Origin: Chalara sp. BL73
Lineage: Eukaryota; Ascomycota; Leotiomycetes; Helotiales
Direction: 5' to 3'
Assembly: GCA_918026815.1 (NCBI GenBank)
Contig: CAKJVC010000065.1
Span: 496,001-560,000 of the forward strand
DNA: 64,000 nt
In this document: positions 45,289 through 55,629 of the stretch, one piece after another
Position numbering within the stretch: position 1 is the first letter of the stretch
Layout: every line of letters begins with the position of its first letter
Position numbers and translations under genes: made by a program
Notes under the pieces: model-generated
Told to the model about the DNA's origin: nothing
Seen by the model: only the letters and a program-made list of their open reading frames with translations
Database searches by the model: none

Positions 45289-46271
45289 GAGAAGTGGCAA
45301 ATGGTCCGTACCTTAGTTGTAGCAGCTTAGTTGCATTTAGTTTAGAGCTTTGTGGTCAGAAGGGAGTGATTTATCTTCCACGGAATTGTCAAGTTGTGAA
45401 ACTAGCCACTTGTGGAAATACACTCGCGATAGGTTCACGTTCAGGGATTGTAACTTTCTTTGCATTGGACTTGGATGGAGAATGTTACATTAAATTATCC
45501 TCCAATTCCACCCACCACATTGAAAGATCAGCATGCCATTCTAATACTTATCCGGGGCTTTTCGAAAGAAGAGCCAGTAGTAAAATAGTCCAGAAGTCAG
45601 AACCTGTCTGCATGATCGAACCAGAATCGCCAAATTCCAGATCGCGTGGGCTATACCAGTGGTCGCGGCAGCCCGATGGAATGAACGCCATGGTGAAGGC
45701 TTGTTCCTGTATGAATGTGTCTCGGCTGCCGTACAAACGGCCTGATGTCCACGAGGACGTCTCTAGCCTGACACCCACTTGTCTCTTGACGATCTGGAAC
45801 CAGGTGATATGAAATGGCTCTCAGTCCAGCAGGAAAGGGTTTCCAACCCTTTTCAACCGACGACAAGAAAGATGCATGTCGAATACATCTGCAATTGAAT
45901 ATTGTATAAGTTGCTAAGGAGGCCACTCCCGCGCTTCGACGCGGCGCTGGCGGTTCCATAACGGATGTAAGTCCCTGGCAATAGACAAGGCGATACCATG
46001 GCCGAGAACACTCCTGGCTGCGAGATAGTATATTTTCATGAAAGATCGGTTTATAACACCACTGAACCTCTTTTCTCCCTGACTTGATATAAGCGTTACT
46101 TATTGGGAATTTAAGCTCTTCGTCAGATTTTTGTGTCCGTGAATCACACCTTATTGGCGGTACACTGAAACCTTGTTCCTCCGCGAGAAGAGAAGGCCTA
46201 CAGCCCTCCAAACGGGGGTTGGGAACGCCAAGCCTCATCCAGTCCATTCTCTGGCATGTAAACAACCAATG

Positions 46272-47178
46272 TCAGGTTGCTATCAAAATCCTGGACGAAG
46301 AAGGTGTCTCCGCTGCCCTTGTGAATAGCTGGCTTGGTCCTTGAATATAGTCGTTGATTATTCCCTTCGCACATCGCAAACGTAGTTCGTTCCTTTCGAA
46401 GCCCAGGGAAACTCTGCCATCCGGCGGCACCGAAAAGAGGTCTCCAAGATGCAGTGCTAATTCGCTCCAGTCGACCGTCAGCCTCGCCAATGAGATCTCC
46501 ACGTATCCGCCGGTGAGAGGAGGCGGCATCAGAGAGTATGGAATATAAAATTCCCCTTGACTTGGGCCGTGGTAGACAAACGTCTTTTGCTCCGTGTCAT
46601 CAATTTGATACGCCTTGCCGCTATCTCCAATGAGCTCCTAGGGTGGTATATAGTTCGGACGGCCGCCCACATAAGGTAGGCCATAGGCCTTCTTGGAGAT
46701 GGGCAACCCTGGTATTTGATCCTGTCAGCGGCAAAATGAATTTACGGAATTGGGGCATAAGCGTACAATAGCTCAATCGGAAATTGTCATCCTCCTCGCA
46801 TGGGGGTCCGGTCGGCGTAGGCTTCGAGCATAATGACTCATAGTGAACATCCCCGTTCGCGCCGACAGTCTTGCCGGCGAACATATATGTCCCGTAAACA
46901 ACCTGCTGTCGTGATTTTTCGCTGCTCTTGTGAAAGTATGCTACCGGGCTGTCATAAATTGTCATTTGCAGACCCTGGCACTCTCCATGCAGCTTATGAT
47001 GGAAATCATTGTAGATTATGCGCCTTGTGTTCTTGTGAATACAATTGTGCTTGCCCACTTTATTCGCTCTGTCGTTAACAAGCGAGGTGAGGAGTTCATT
47101 TTGCCTCTTCAGAAACTCTCTAAGCTGTTTGAGGACTTCAGAACTCTCGGATATGTTGCCGTTTTCGCTCGAACTCAT
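46272..47178 (-). CDS. uncharacterised fungal protein, model uncertain
   Basis: Two minus-strand frames appear to belong together. The first, 47178-46621, starts MSSSENGNISESSEVLKQLR and continues QLREFLKRQNELLTSLV and DDNFRLSYCTLMPQFRKFIL. The second contains ELIGDSGKAYQIDDTEQKTF, then IPYSLMPPPLTGGYVEISLA, RLTVDWSELALHLGDLFSVP and DGRVSLGFERNELRLRCAKG. I recall similar sequences only as hypothetical ascomycete proteins. The junction near 46620-46660 needs a frame change or intron, and a further piece (VYMPENGLDEAWRSQPPFGG, about 46205-46262) lies in another frame, so the gene may be decaying. No function can be assigned. Confidence 0.45.
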
Positions 47179-47249
47179 CCTTCAGGGCGGGAGGGGGAGT
47201 GACGGGGAAAAAGGAGATAAAACGTGAGACGGACACGGGCTCTCCATAT

Positions 47250-47469
47250 GAGAAATATGCGGCCGATGGGCCCATGCACCAACCCACCAAAATTTGCAAC
47301 TTTTGCTACAGAAAAAGCGTACTAAGTGTACTCATTTTTTACCCTATAATTGTAGAAATCCCTAGCAAAGTGTGGTTTGATAATAATTCAGTAAAATCAT
47401 GGCAGAAATCCAAAATTCTATTCAAATTTTGTTGGGTTGGTGCATGGCCCCATCGGCCGCATATTTCTC
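47250..47469. mobile_element. MITE with about 50-bp inverted ends
   Basis: The left end GAGAAATATGCGGCCGATGG is repeated in inverse at the right end (to 47469), with about four differences over 48 bp. The interior is AT-rich (about 120 bp) and has no coding capacity. The target duplication is not clear. Confidence 0.8.
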
Positions 47470-47829
47470 CTGTGAAGAGCCCGCACACGCGCCGGGGAAA
47501 CGAGACGACCAGTCGTTAGCCGCCCCCACACCTTGCTGCCCAATCAATGGATTTTCGTGTCGCTGGAGTCAAATATCACCTCACCGAAACAACTCTTTGC
47601 GGCTGCTTGTGACAACATGGGTGCTAGCCTGTGGCTCACACGAAGCCTTTGAAAGGAGTTCAAGGAAAGGAATTATAATTAAAGAATGTTAAAATAATCT
47701 GTTGATAAGTGTGTGGCCATACAAACCGAACAAGTTTCAGGTATGGTGCGTAGATATTGCGGGGTTGTTTTGCACAAACCAAAATCGTTACTCGCTTTCA
47801 TCCGAGGTACAGATCCGCCTGGCGATCAT

Positions 47830-47900
47830 GCTGATGACGATTTTCCTGCATAAGTTTGAGCCCTTGGAGCTCGGATAAGACCCCTAATAAGTATTAAGAA
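47830..47900 (-). mobile_element. retrotransposon internal fragment next to an E LTR
   Basis: GGATAAGACCCCTAATAA and CTTGGAGCTCGG are shared with 55248-55313. Both lie at the inner side of an E LTR, as expected of sequence between LTR and gag. Confidence 0.65.
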
Positions 47901-48117
47901 TATAACAACTCGAGGCGAACAGGGATCTCGATCCGTAGATCTAAGTAGAAGGACTCAGAGATGTAAACAACTATCAATTGTCATAACTAAGAGAACAAGG
48001 TACAGACAAAAGAGGGGAAGGAAAGTGGTGCTTTATTTACAAGAGACTGACCAGTGTAAGCGAGCCATGTGGTGTCGGTCGCCAAGCTCTAAGCGAGATA
48101 GGGCTAGAGCCGTGACA
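47901..48117 (-). mobile_element. family E LTR joined to internal sequence
   Basis: Plus reading is TATAACAACTCGAGG to TAGAGCCGTGACA. The flanks do not form a duplication, consistent with one end of a formerly longer element. Confidence 0.8.
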
Positions 48118-48271
48118 CTATGCCGCGGGGCTACCGTCTAGCTGAGCTCTATGAACACAACCTCGATCCAACCAGTACTCCCCCTCTTAACAAATGCATA
48201 CATATCGACCCTGTGACAACTATTCACTGTCATTCTTTCGTTTAGTGATCCTCTTAGATCCTGTCTGAACC

Positions 48272-49966
48272 ATGCGGCTACTACAATACAACAACGAAGG
48301 TGAGTTCAGCCTTACCAAGGACTTCTTTGGCAACGATATTCCTGACTATGCTATCCTTTCGCACACATGGGGGGCGGATACAGAAGAGGTCACATATAGA
48401 GATATGACAGATGGCACTGGGAAGAGCAAGATTGGATACGAGAAGATTCGATTCTGCGGAGAACAGGCCAGACGCGATCGGTGGGAATACTTCTGGGTGG
48501 ACACCTGTTGCATCGACAAAACCAACAGTGTCGAGCTTCAAGAAGCTATAAATTCTATGTTTCGATGGTACCAGGAGGCAAAAGTCTGCTACGTGTATCT
48601 ATCGGACGTTCACCTAGAAGGCAACGATGATCTTGGGAAGCTCGTTATCCAGGAAAGCATATGGTTCAAACGAGGCTGGACGCTTCAAGAGCTTCTCGCG
48701 CCCCACAAGGTGATGTTCTACGACTCCAATTGGCAACCAATCGGAGACAAGGAATCGTGCCGTGACATCATATCCTCTACCACGGGCATCGGAGTCAATT
48801 GCATACTTAACTCTTCGGAGATCGAGCGCGAAATGTATTTCACTCGTATATCATGGGTCGAGGACAGACAGACAACTAAGGCGGAAGATATTGCATACTG
48901 CTTGATGGGCATATTTGATGTCCATATGCCTCTGCAATATGGAGAGGGGGAGTTCAAGGCCTTTGAGCGACTGCAGCATGCGCTGGTCAAACGAACATCC
49001 TCGGGTTCCCTATTGGCATGGGGGCTAAGCTTTAAGAACTGCATTTCAACCGGGCCGGATTTGTGGAGCATTTTCCCACGGTCCATCAAACGACAAGATA
49101 TCCTGGCGCAATCTCCAAAGCGTTTTTCACATCAGCTTGTCTTGGAATCCATCGCCACTCTGAGGGACCGCAGCAAGGCCTGGGTTCACACAAATCGCGG
49201 GTTCAAAGTCGAGCTGATGCTTGTCGAGAAAGCAGACTGGTACATCATTGCGGATGAAGAAGGTACCCCACAAAGACATGATCTCGCAATTGCCGTTTTG
49301 CCCTTCACGCGTCCCGGGAACTCGTTCGAATGCCCTGGGGTGCTCTTATCAGGGAACTCGCTGGAGCGTACCTACAACCGCATCTCTTGTCCGAAAGGAT
49401 ACCCATCAGTGATGGTACCTGCACGATTAGTGTCCCAAGCGAAGCCCTCGAAGGTTTACCTGACGGACCTACCATCATATCGCGAGGTGCTACCCCCGGC
49501 CATAAGGGACAAGCTTGTCTTGGTTGATGCGATTGGTTTTCAGGTTCATGCTATTGAATTGCACAGATGTGATTGGAGACCAACTGACAATTCACTTATG
49601 CTTCATCCAGATGTATCACATGACACCCAACAATCAGTCCTACGGTTTCTGGACACTGCGGATATGCGGTCTTACTTCGACTTGCGTATCTCAAACTCTT
49701 TTATTGTATCAGAGAGCAGTGAAGGTACTATCGAGGAATCTGACCGCTGGCGATTTCGGAGGCTGGAGCTGGAGGTTTGTGGTGAGTACGAGGGATCTCT
49801 CGTGCGGGGTTCATTATCAGAGTCACGAGGTCATCCTATAGAACCTTCGAGTGCCACAATATCTGTAGGGGCTAAGATGGTCAAGATAAGTTTGGAAGTG
49901 AATGAGAGCCTGGTATGGATATTATATACTGTAACAATTTCTACTACGCGCGGTGCGGACTTTTAG
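48272..49966 (+). CDS. HET domain protein
   Basis: An intact intronless frame of 564 codons. The N-terminus is a canonical HET domain: MRLLQYNNEGEFSLTKDF, YAILSHTWGADTEEVTYRD, GYEKIRFCGEQARRD, YFWVDTCCIDKTNSVELQEA, INSMFRWYQEAKVCYVYLSD, FKRGWTLQELLAPHKVMFYD, EDIAYCLMGIFDVHMPLQYG. The remaining about 330 residues are the divergent C-terminal region found in this class and show no NTPase or repeat domain. HET proteins trigger cell death in incompatible heterokaryons; specificity cannot be read here. The start is chosen because MRLLQYNN is the common family opening. A truncated E element ends 154 bp upstream, so promoter sequence is short and partly repeat-derived (inference). Confidence 0.92.
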   Translation: MRLLQYNNEGEFSLTKDFFGNDIPDYAILSHTWGADTEEVTYRDMTDGTGKSKIGYEKIRFCGEQARRDRWEYFWVDTCCIDKTNSVELQEAINSMFRWYQEAKVCYVYLSDVHLEGNDDLGKLVIQESIWFKRGWTLQELLAPHKVMFYDSNWQPIGDKESCRDIISSTTGIGVNCILNSSEIEREMYFTRISWVEDRQTTKAEDIAYCLMGIFDVHMPLQYGEGEFKAFERLQHALVKRTSSGSLLAWGLSFKNCISTGPDLWSIFPRSIKRQDILAQSPKRFSHQLVLESIATLRDRSKAWVHTNRGFKVELMLVEKADWYIIADEEGTPQRHDLAIAVLPFTRPGNSFECPGVLLSGNSLERTYNRISCPKGYPSVMVPARLVSQAKPSKVYLTDLPSYREVLPPAIRDKLVLVDAIGFQVHAIELHRCDWRPTDNSLMLHPDVSHDTQQSVLRFLDTADMRSYFDLRISNSFIVSESSEGTIEESDRWRFRRLELEVCGEYEGSLVRGSLSESRGHPIEPSSATISVGAKMVKISLEVNESLVWILYTVTISTTRGADF

Positions 49967-50699
49967 TCGCTTGGACCAAATACGGCAGCTAGTGCAGGCA
50001 TTGTAGTCATTACTGAGTCGGATTTGAGGACCCACTGTACCTCCAGCCACACTTGGCCTTTATGCCTAAGGCTTCGTAAATGAAATTACCCCGTAAATAT
50101 TAAAAAACGTGCGGGGCGGTTTTGCACTAAACCAAAATTGTCAGCCGAGATATTGATCCACGTGACAACCTTACGTGAATTTGCCTGCCACACCAGCCAC
50201 AAGGCTAATAACGATTTCCTGTATAGTGGTAAGGTCTCCGATCCGGATAAGACCCCTTTAGAAGTATTAGAGATAGTATAAGCTTGGTGGTGGAACTATA
50301 GTAGAGGAACACGATTATGCTATAACATGAGACCCTTTGCAAATCAAGCGTGAGGGCGGCGATATAAATGCGATTTTCTAGTAGAAGGGGTTCAGTGTGT
50401 CTGGGAGTGGCTATGGAACATAACCTATGAAAAATTATAGGAGATAATAAGGTGTGCACAGATTTTAGGATACTTCAAGTCAAAGCACCTATCATTTTTT
50501 TCGAGACACCGGTTTTTTCGGCGGAATCGATTAAAGTGTTCACGAATAGCGCGGCGCTAGAGCCTTGGCAACAGGGGAACCTTGTATTTAAGCGAGCCAA
50601 TAGCTAAACAAAATAGGATCACGTGCCCTATAGACCCACTCGTCTAATGATGAGCCAACCAAAGCCGTAGAAAAGTGGAGCACTTCTTGTTCTTATACT

Positions 50700-50873
50700 T
50701 GTCACAGCACGTGCTGTGGATCTACAGATACAGAGGGCAGCGGTGGTACTATACAAGAATCTATAGCTGAGAAAGGAAAAGGGAGCTCGAGAAAAGCAGG
50801 CTATATATACACGAGGCGCTCGGCGGGCTCGCTTAACATGGGTCACGTGTACTTGGGAGCACGCGACGTGACA
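50700..50873 (-). mobile_element. family C LTR, minus orientation
   Basis: TGTCACAGCACGTGCTGTGG to GCACGCGACGTGACA. The flanks ATACT and ATAAA are only partly alike. Confidence 0.85.
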
Positions 50874-50909
50874 ATAAAGTTTAAAATTACTTATACTAAG
50901 CTTTAAAAG

Positions 50910-51083
50910 TGTCACGTCGCGTGCTCCCAAGTACACGTGACCTATATTAGGCGAGCTCGCTAAGCGCCTCGTGTATATATAGCCTGCTTTTCTCGAGCTT
51001 TCTTTTCCTTTCTTAGCTATAGATTCTTGTATAGCACTACCGCTGCCCTCTGTATCTGTAGATCTACAGCGCGTGCCGTGACA
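50910..51083 (+). mobile_element. family C LTR, plus orientation
   Basis: TGTCACGTCGCGTGCTCCC to GCGTGCCGTGACA. The flanks AAAAG and AGAAG differ at one base, so this may be an old duplication. Confidence 0.85.
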
Positions 51084-52063
51084 AGAAGTAACGTGATATT
51101 AAAAAGCAGTTGTCGCACGTGACTAATTTGACATGCGTTACGTGGTAAGAGAAGTAAAGCATCCATAGATCAAAAAAATCGTAAGGTAAAAGCCTTAGAA
51201 TTCATGAATTCCGGGTGCTCTATAGCCAGCCAATCAGCCATATATTATGCCGACCCAGCCTCGCCCAGCCACCCCCAGCCACTTCTTTTAGCTATTGGCT
51301 CGCTTAAATACAAGGTTTCCCTGTTGCCAAGGCTCTAGCTCCGCGCTATTCGTGAACACTTTAATCGATTCCTTTTCGGCACGCAGGGATGGACGTTAGT
51401 AGTTGCAAAAACATGAACAAATTATCACATTCTACTTACCAGCGACCACGTAACAACTACGCGGCGTTACTACAAGTAGAGTGGTACCTCACAAACTATC
51501 ACGAGGTATAGTTGCGATACAATTGAGGATTAACTGACAGATTTACAGATCTGCGTTTTTTTTGGGTGGTCGGCCGAGCAAAAAAGTGATGACCACCTTA
51601 AAATTTAGGTTCTGGAAACATAACCCGGATATCGTAATAAGAAATATTTTGTTGCACCGCCGAGAAGAAACCTACAAAAACGTTTACACAACCCCGCTCT
51701 ATCTATGGCCATCTGTAGCTAGCTTTTCAGCCGTAAAAGTGCCAGGAAAACATACAGCCTGCTAACTTCCCAAATAGGCCATAAGCTGCTTTACAGGTGG
51801 CCATTCTTGATGACGCTTGAATTTGAACAGCCGATTAAAAGCCTCGATCGGACTTACGTACCGGCTTTGTATATAACGGGCCGGCGATCTCGTCTTGACT
51901 TTCAACCTGAACCGTAGCAAGGTCACACCCTTTATAAACGTACTTGCTGACATATTTTATAGGTTGTAGCGAAGCGCAAGGTTCGACGTTAATATGGCTA
52001 CGAAACTTCCGCAACAAATACGGGTTATAAGGAACCACCCAGCGTAGTCGCGAACAACCTGTT

Positions 52064-52239
52064 TGTCGGATCACTCTACCCATGGCAACACCACGTCTTT
52101 ACGTGGATTGCTTGGGTTGAATGTGATTGATTGTTGAGGGTTGAATGGAGGAGCGCGGATATGCCCCTTCGCTGGGTCATGTGACCCTGTCACAGGACCT
52201 GTCCCCCATTCAGTAGCTAATCTGATCTACGTACAAACA
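52064..52239 (-). mobile_element. solo LTR, family I, in Helitron
   Basis: Plus reading is TGTCGGATCACTC to ACGTACAAACA, with the duplication CTGTT (52059-52063, 52240-52244). It is the inverse of the copy at 40947-41116. Confidence 0.92.
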
Positions 52240-52461
52240 CTGTTCGGTAGAAGCATGTGGTTTGGGGTCCGTAAGCGTCCGACTATCATTCCTTCGGCGA
52301 TACTCCGGATACCCATCTTCCTTGACAATGGTCGACGACTTATATGGCTTCGGAAAACTTTTGGAGCACCGTAAAGGACCGTTATTCCCTTTGCGGACTA
52401 TACACGGCGCAGAAGGATTACCAACACCGCAAAGTCCATGTGTCATATAAGCCAGAACCAG

Positions 52462-52635
52462 TGTTACGGCACGAGCTGTGGATCTACAGATACAGAGGGC
52501 AGCGGTGGTACTATACGAGAATCTATAGCTGAGGAAGGAAGAAGGAGCTCGAGGAGAGCAGGCTATATATACACGAGGCGCTCGGAGAGCCCGCCTAATA
52601 TGGGCCACGTGTGCTTGGGAGCACGCGACGCGACA
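52462..52635 (-). mobile_element. solo LTR, family C, in Helitron
   Basis: Plus reading is TGTTACGGCACGAGC to CACGCGACGCGACA, with the duplication ACCAG (52457-52461, 52636-52640). Confidence 0.92.
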
Positions 52636-53881
52636 ACCAGCTCCGTAATTTCGCCCGTAGGATCCCAAAAAGGGTCTGGAAGCTCGACGCAAATCACCTC
52701 GTCGATCAATTCCAGAAGGTTATATTCGATCGACCGGTCTAAGAATACTAAAATATGAACGTGAGGCAAGCCACGCTTTTGATATTCAAGCGTGTATACA
52801 TGTCCTTTATACCGGCTTAACAAATTATTCTTGATATCTTTCAGCAATGTTTTTTTAAATCTTAAACACGCGAGCGATCAAACCAGGGCGATTTATTGAC
52901 GTTTGCCCCGGCAGGAGGTTGTTCGCAATTTCGGGCCAGTGAAGGTTGGCCGTAAACGTGATAAAAAAGTCTGGCCGACCAAAATGGCGTACAATAGTCA
53001 TAGAATCCTGATAAAGCTTGGTATAGCCCGTTCACTTCTAGTGTAAAATGCCGAAAGTATTACTTTACGGCTCAAGTCTGGCGCAGATGTATTTTTAGCC
53101 GTAAGCGTATTTCGTAGGCCGCTGTATACGTCCGCACGTAGTTTCCGCCGATTATTACGGGTCCAAATCAAGGCATTAGCTTCGCAAGAAACAACGCCAC
53201 CAACAATAAACTGTTGAGCAAGCCGGCTAGCGTACAACAAAAGCGAGAACTTTCCGTTACGGACGTGTAAACGAAACCTGTAAAACACTCGCTGTTCTAG
53301 CCTCGTGTTATTCCGAGAATAATAACCTTGGCGAAGCTGCAACCTAAAATGCCACTTATGATCGCTATTAGGAAACAAAAGCACATAGTGAAGAGGCATA
53401 TAAGCAGGGTGTGTAACGCTAATTCTCGACAGCCGTGAAGTATCTTGACCGTTTGAACGGGTTGCAAGAACAATATTTCGGGAACTGGCATCGGTATTCT
53501 CGTTAGGAATAATACCCGCAAGCTTATTAGCCGTAGGTAGATTCTCGCGGCGGCGATCGGCCCCGGTTTCTAGCACAATTCGCATTTGCGGGTTAAGAAC
53601 AATCCGTAAGTCCGCCGGTAAAGGTTAATCTGCTAGCCGATATGCCGCAGTTTGTAGATGGAAATAAATAGGTTGCAAGCTATTAATATAGAGTGAATCT
53701 CCGACAGAATAGCACGGTTTAGCCGTAGGTAAGAAGTAGCTTGAGCATCAGTTGCAAATTGCGGGTCGTAAAAAAAGCTGAGAAAACGGTAACTCAAAGC
53801 TAACTGGCCGTAAAGGGCCTTGTAAATGATATAGGTCGCCATGGATTTAACGCAATTGTATTCCTCCGCTCCTAATATCAA

Positions 53882-54905
53882 TCCGTTCGTCTCGATCGTA
53901 GTTTACAGACGTAAAAGCCAGAACGTTGTTGTAAGCACGTATGTTTTTACGGAACGCTTGCGAGATGAATCAGGCTTTTGATACAAACGCTTCAACGAAG
54001 CTGGGATATCCGTAAAAACAGGCAATTCGGCGTCACATTTTTAGAGCACTTCTCAAACAGTCCATCTGAAGGTGCATCTCCAGGGAAAATGAAGTGCAGA
54101 GCAAAACTCGCACAGTACCGTAAATGACCCGCAAGAATAAGGAGCATCTGCCTTGAGCTTGGATATCCAGCCAAAAGGGCGATTCCTAAGATCAATAAAA
54201 CGATCAAAGGTTTGTGGTATTTGGACTGGTGAAGGCGGATTTTGCGGCTTTGCAAAAGAATTAGGACTTCTTTGTAGCTCAACTGTGGCAGATAGTTGTT
54301 CTATAATCCGTAAATCGTCATTTAACGTCTCAAGTTATTCTAATGCTTGTATATCGCCGTCCCGCAATCCATGTTCCTCTTTTATTAGTATGTCGTTTTC
54401 AATATCCTCATGTATTGCTATTGAAGGAGGGACCAAACGGGCGCTTTCGAGGCCGAGCTATGGCAGTTTCGGGCTGTACATTTGCACTACGGCCCGCAAG
54501 AGGGTTCCGGCGAGTTCTCGTTGCCTGTAAACAGTACCAGTTAGCCAATTCCTCGCAAGAACAAACAGGGGAAAAAACGCTTTGCACGCGGAACAGGTTT
54601 GGTAAGGAGCACTATTTCTGCTGACGGCAAAACAGGACGACGCTTTCCATACTTTACAGCAAGTGCAAAAAAAAAAAAAAAACGGGGAGAAGAATTCATC
54701 GCGTAGATAATATTAAAAAACACGCAAGTACAACAATTTAGCAATGTGTGAAAAACTTAGGGGTACAGAAAGTTGAAGGTTTACGGCCTGTTACGGGACC
54801 TCACGGATTTGATGGAGTAATCATGTGGCTCGGAAAACTTGGCAAAAGTCTGGGGAGATTTCGTAGCATATACTGATAGAACGTGAAATACACAACGATA
54901 ATTAG
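53882..54905. other. region upstream of the Helitron remnant
   Basis: Possible further Helitron N-terminal sequence, too decayed to model. An A-tract of about 15 lies near 54667. Confidence 0.35.
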
Positions 54906-55053
54906 AAGGAGTTGGGGATGCCGTCAGGCTCTCTATTGTTGTCTATATGATACGTGCATGTAGTGTGTTCTAGCAATTTGTGTGTGTGAAAAGTCTTCAG
55001 CGCTAGCGTTCCCCGCTTAGTCAGTCAGCTACCTGGATCCTCAAATCATAACA
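54906..55053 (-). repeat. repeat M, inverted copy
   Basis: Inverse of 12930-13088 (TCAGGCTCTCTATTGTTGTC, AAGTCTTCAGCGCTAGCGTT, GGATCCTCAAATC). Confidence 0.75.
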
Positions 55054-55061
55054 TATGCTTC

Positions 55062-55215
55062 GTTATAGATACACGCCTTGTGAGGAACCTTGTAAAGAAC
55101 CTTGAAGGAAAATAAGCGGGTACGCCCAAGGCCCATACCAGCTAGAATGCGTGCCGAGCCGACCAGCTAGATAACGATAGCTAAGCGCACCTCGGCTGCT
55201 AGCATTCCGGGTGGT
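55062..55215 (+). mobile_element. family F LTR, 5' truncated
   Basis: It joins F sequence at ATAGATACACGCC and continues GTGAGGAACCTTGTAAAGAA through GCGCACCTCGGCTGCTAGCA, matching 8698-8835. Confidence 0.78.
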
Positions 55216-55247
55216 GATGCCAAAATCCGCGCCACAGCAGCCAAAAG

Positions 55248-55538
55248 GCGATGACAATCCTGCATAAATTTGAGCCCTTGGGGCTCGGATAAGACCCCTA
55301 ATAATATTAAGAATGCAACAACTCGAGGCGAACAGGGATCTCGATCCGTGGATCTCAGGTAGAGGGACTCGAAGGTATGAACGACTGTCAATTGTTGTAA
55401 CTAAGAGAACAAGCTACAGACAGAAGAGAGGTGCTTTATATACAGGAGACTGGCCATGGGCCAGTGTAAGCGAGGCCCTGTGGTGTCAGGGGCCGAGCCC
55501 CAAGAGGCTCTAAGCGAGACAGGGCCAGGGCCGTGACA
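55248..55538 (-). mobile_element. family E LTR with adjoining internal sequence
   Basis: The LTR is 55314-55538 (TGCAACAACTCGAGG to CAGGGCCGTGACA). Positions 55248-55313 repeat the internal fragment seen at 47830-47900, up to the same GAATATTA..AAGAA-type junction. Confidence 0.78.
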
Positions 55539-55629
55539 TTTGGCAGTTACGGACTCTACAGACCCCCCGCAGAGCTCGACATATATGCTGTAGAACTTAC
55601 AAAACAAATCTAGAAAGCTTATATAAAAT

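Larger units (their letters stand above)
50523..51372. repeat. 86-bp inverted repeat enclosing two C LTRs
   Basis: Arms 50523-50608 and 51287-51372 are inverse copies (GGAATCGATTAAAGTGTTCA to CGAGCCAATAGCTAAA) with about two differences. They may be the ends of a DNA element of about 0.5 kb into which both C copies later inserted. Confidence 0.8.
49967..51760. other. repeat region with inverted structures
   Basis: No gene is supported. At 50205-50280 a stretch (CGGATAAGACCCCTTTAGAA) resembles the internal fragment near 47.85 and 55.27 kb. The inverted structures are listed separately. Confidence 0.5.
51765..53881 (-). pseudogene. Helitron Rep/helicase, N-terminal part, decayed
   Basis: Minus-strand pieces follow a Helitron-like protein in order: YDPQFATDAQATSYLRLNRA (about 53770), GIIPNENTDASSRNIVLATR, THPAYMPLHYVLLFPN, ASRLAQQFIVGGVVSCEANA, LEYQKRGLPHVHILVFLD (the Rep-type EYQKRGLPH motif, about 52770), HGLCGVGNPSAPC, KSFPKPYKSSTIVKEDGYPE, then WVVPYNPYLLRKFRSHINVE and PIKYVSKYVYKGCD. 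The helicase half is missing. Two solo LTRs (52064-52239 and 52462-52635) split it. Frame changes near 53610, 53000 and 52060 show decay. Weak traces upstream (to about 54530) may extend it. Confidence 0.85.

Noticed and set aside
45548..45778. GDSGS motif in a minus-strand frame as a serine protease
   Set aside because: No His or Asp context and no protease-like surroundings; chance match.
45294..45812. 172-codon plus frame with a stretch LATCGNTLAIGSRSGIVTFF resembling an F-box/WD protein
   Set aside because: Only one short stretch is suggestive and the rest does not follow; left unannotated.
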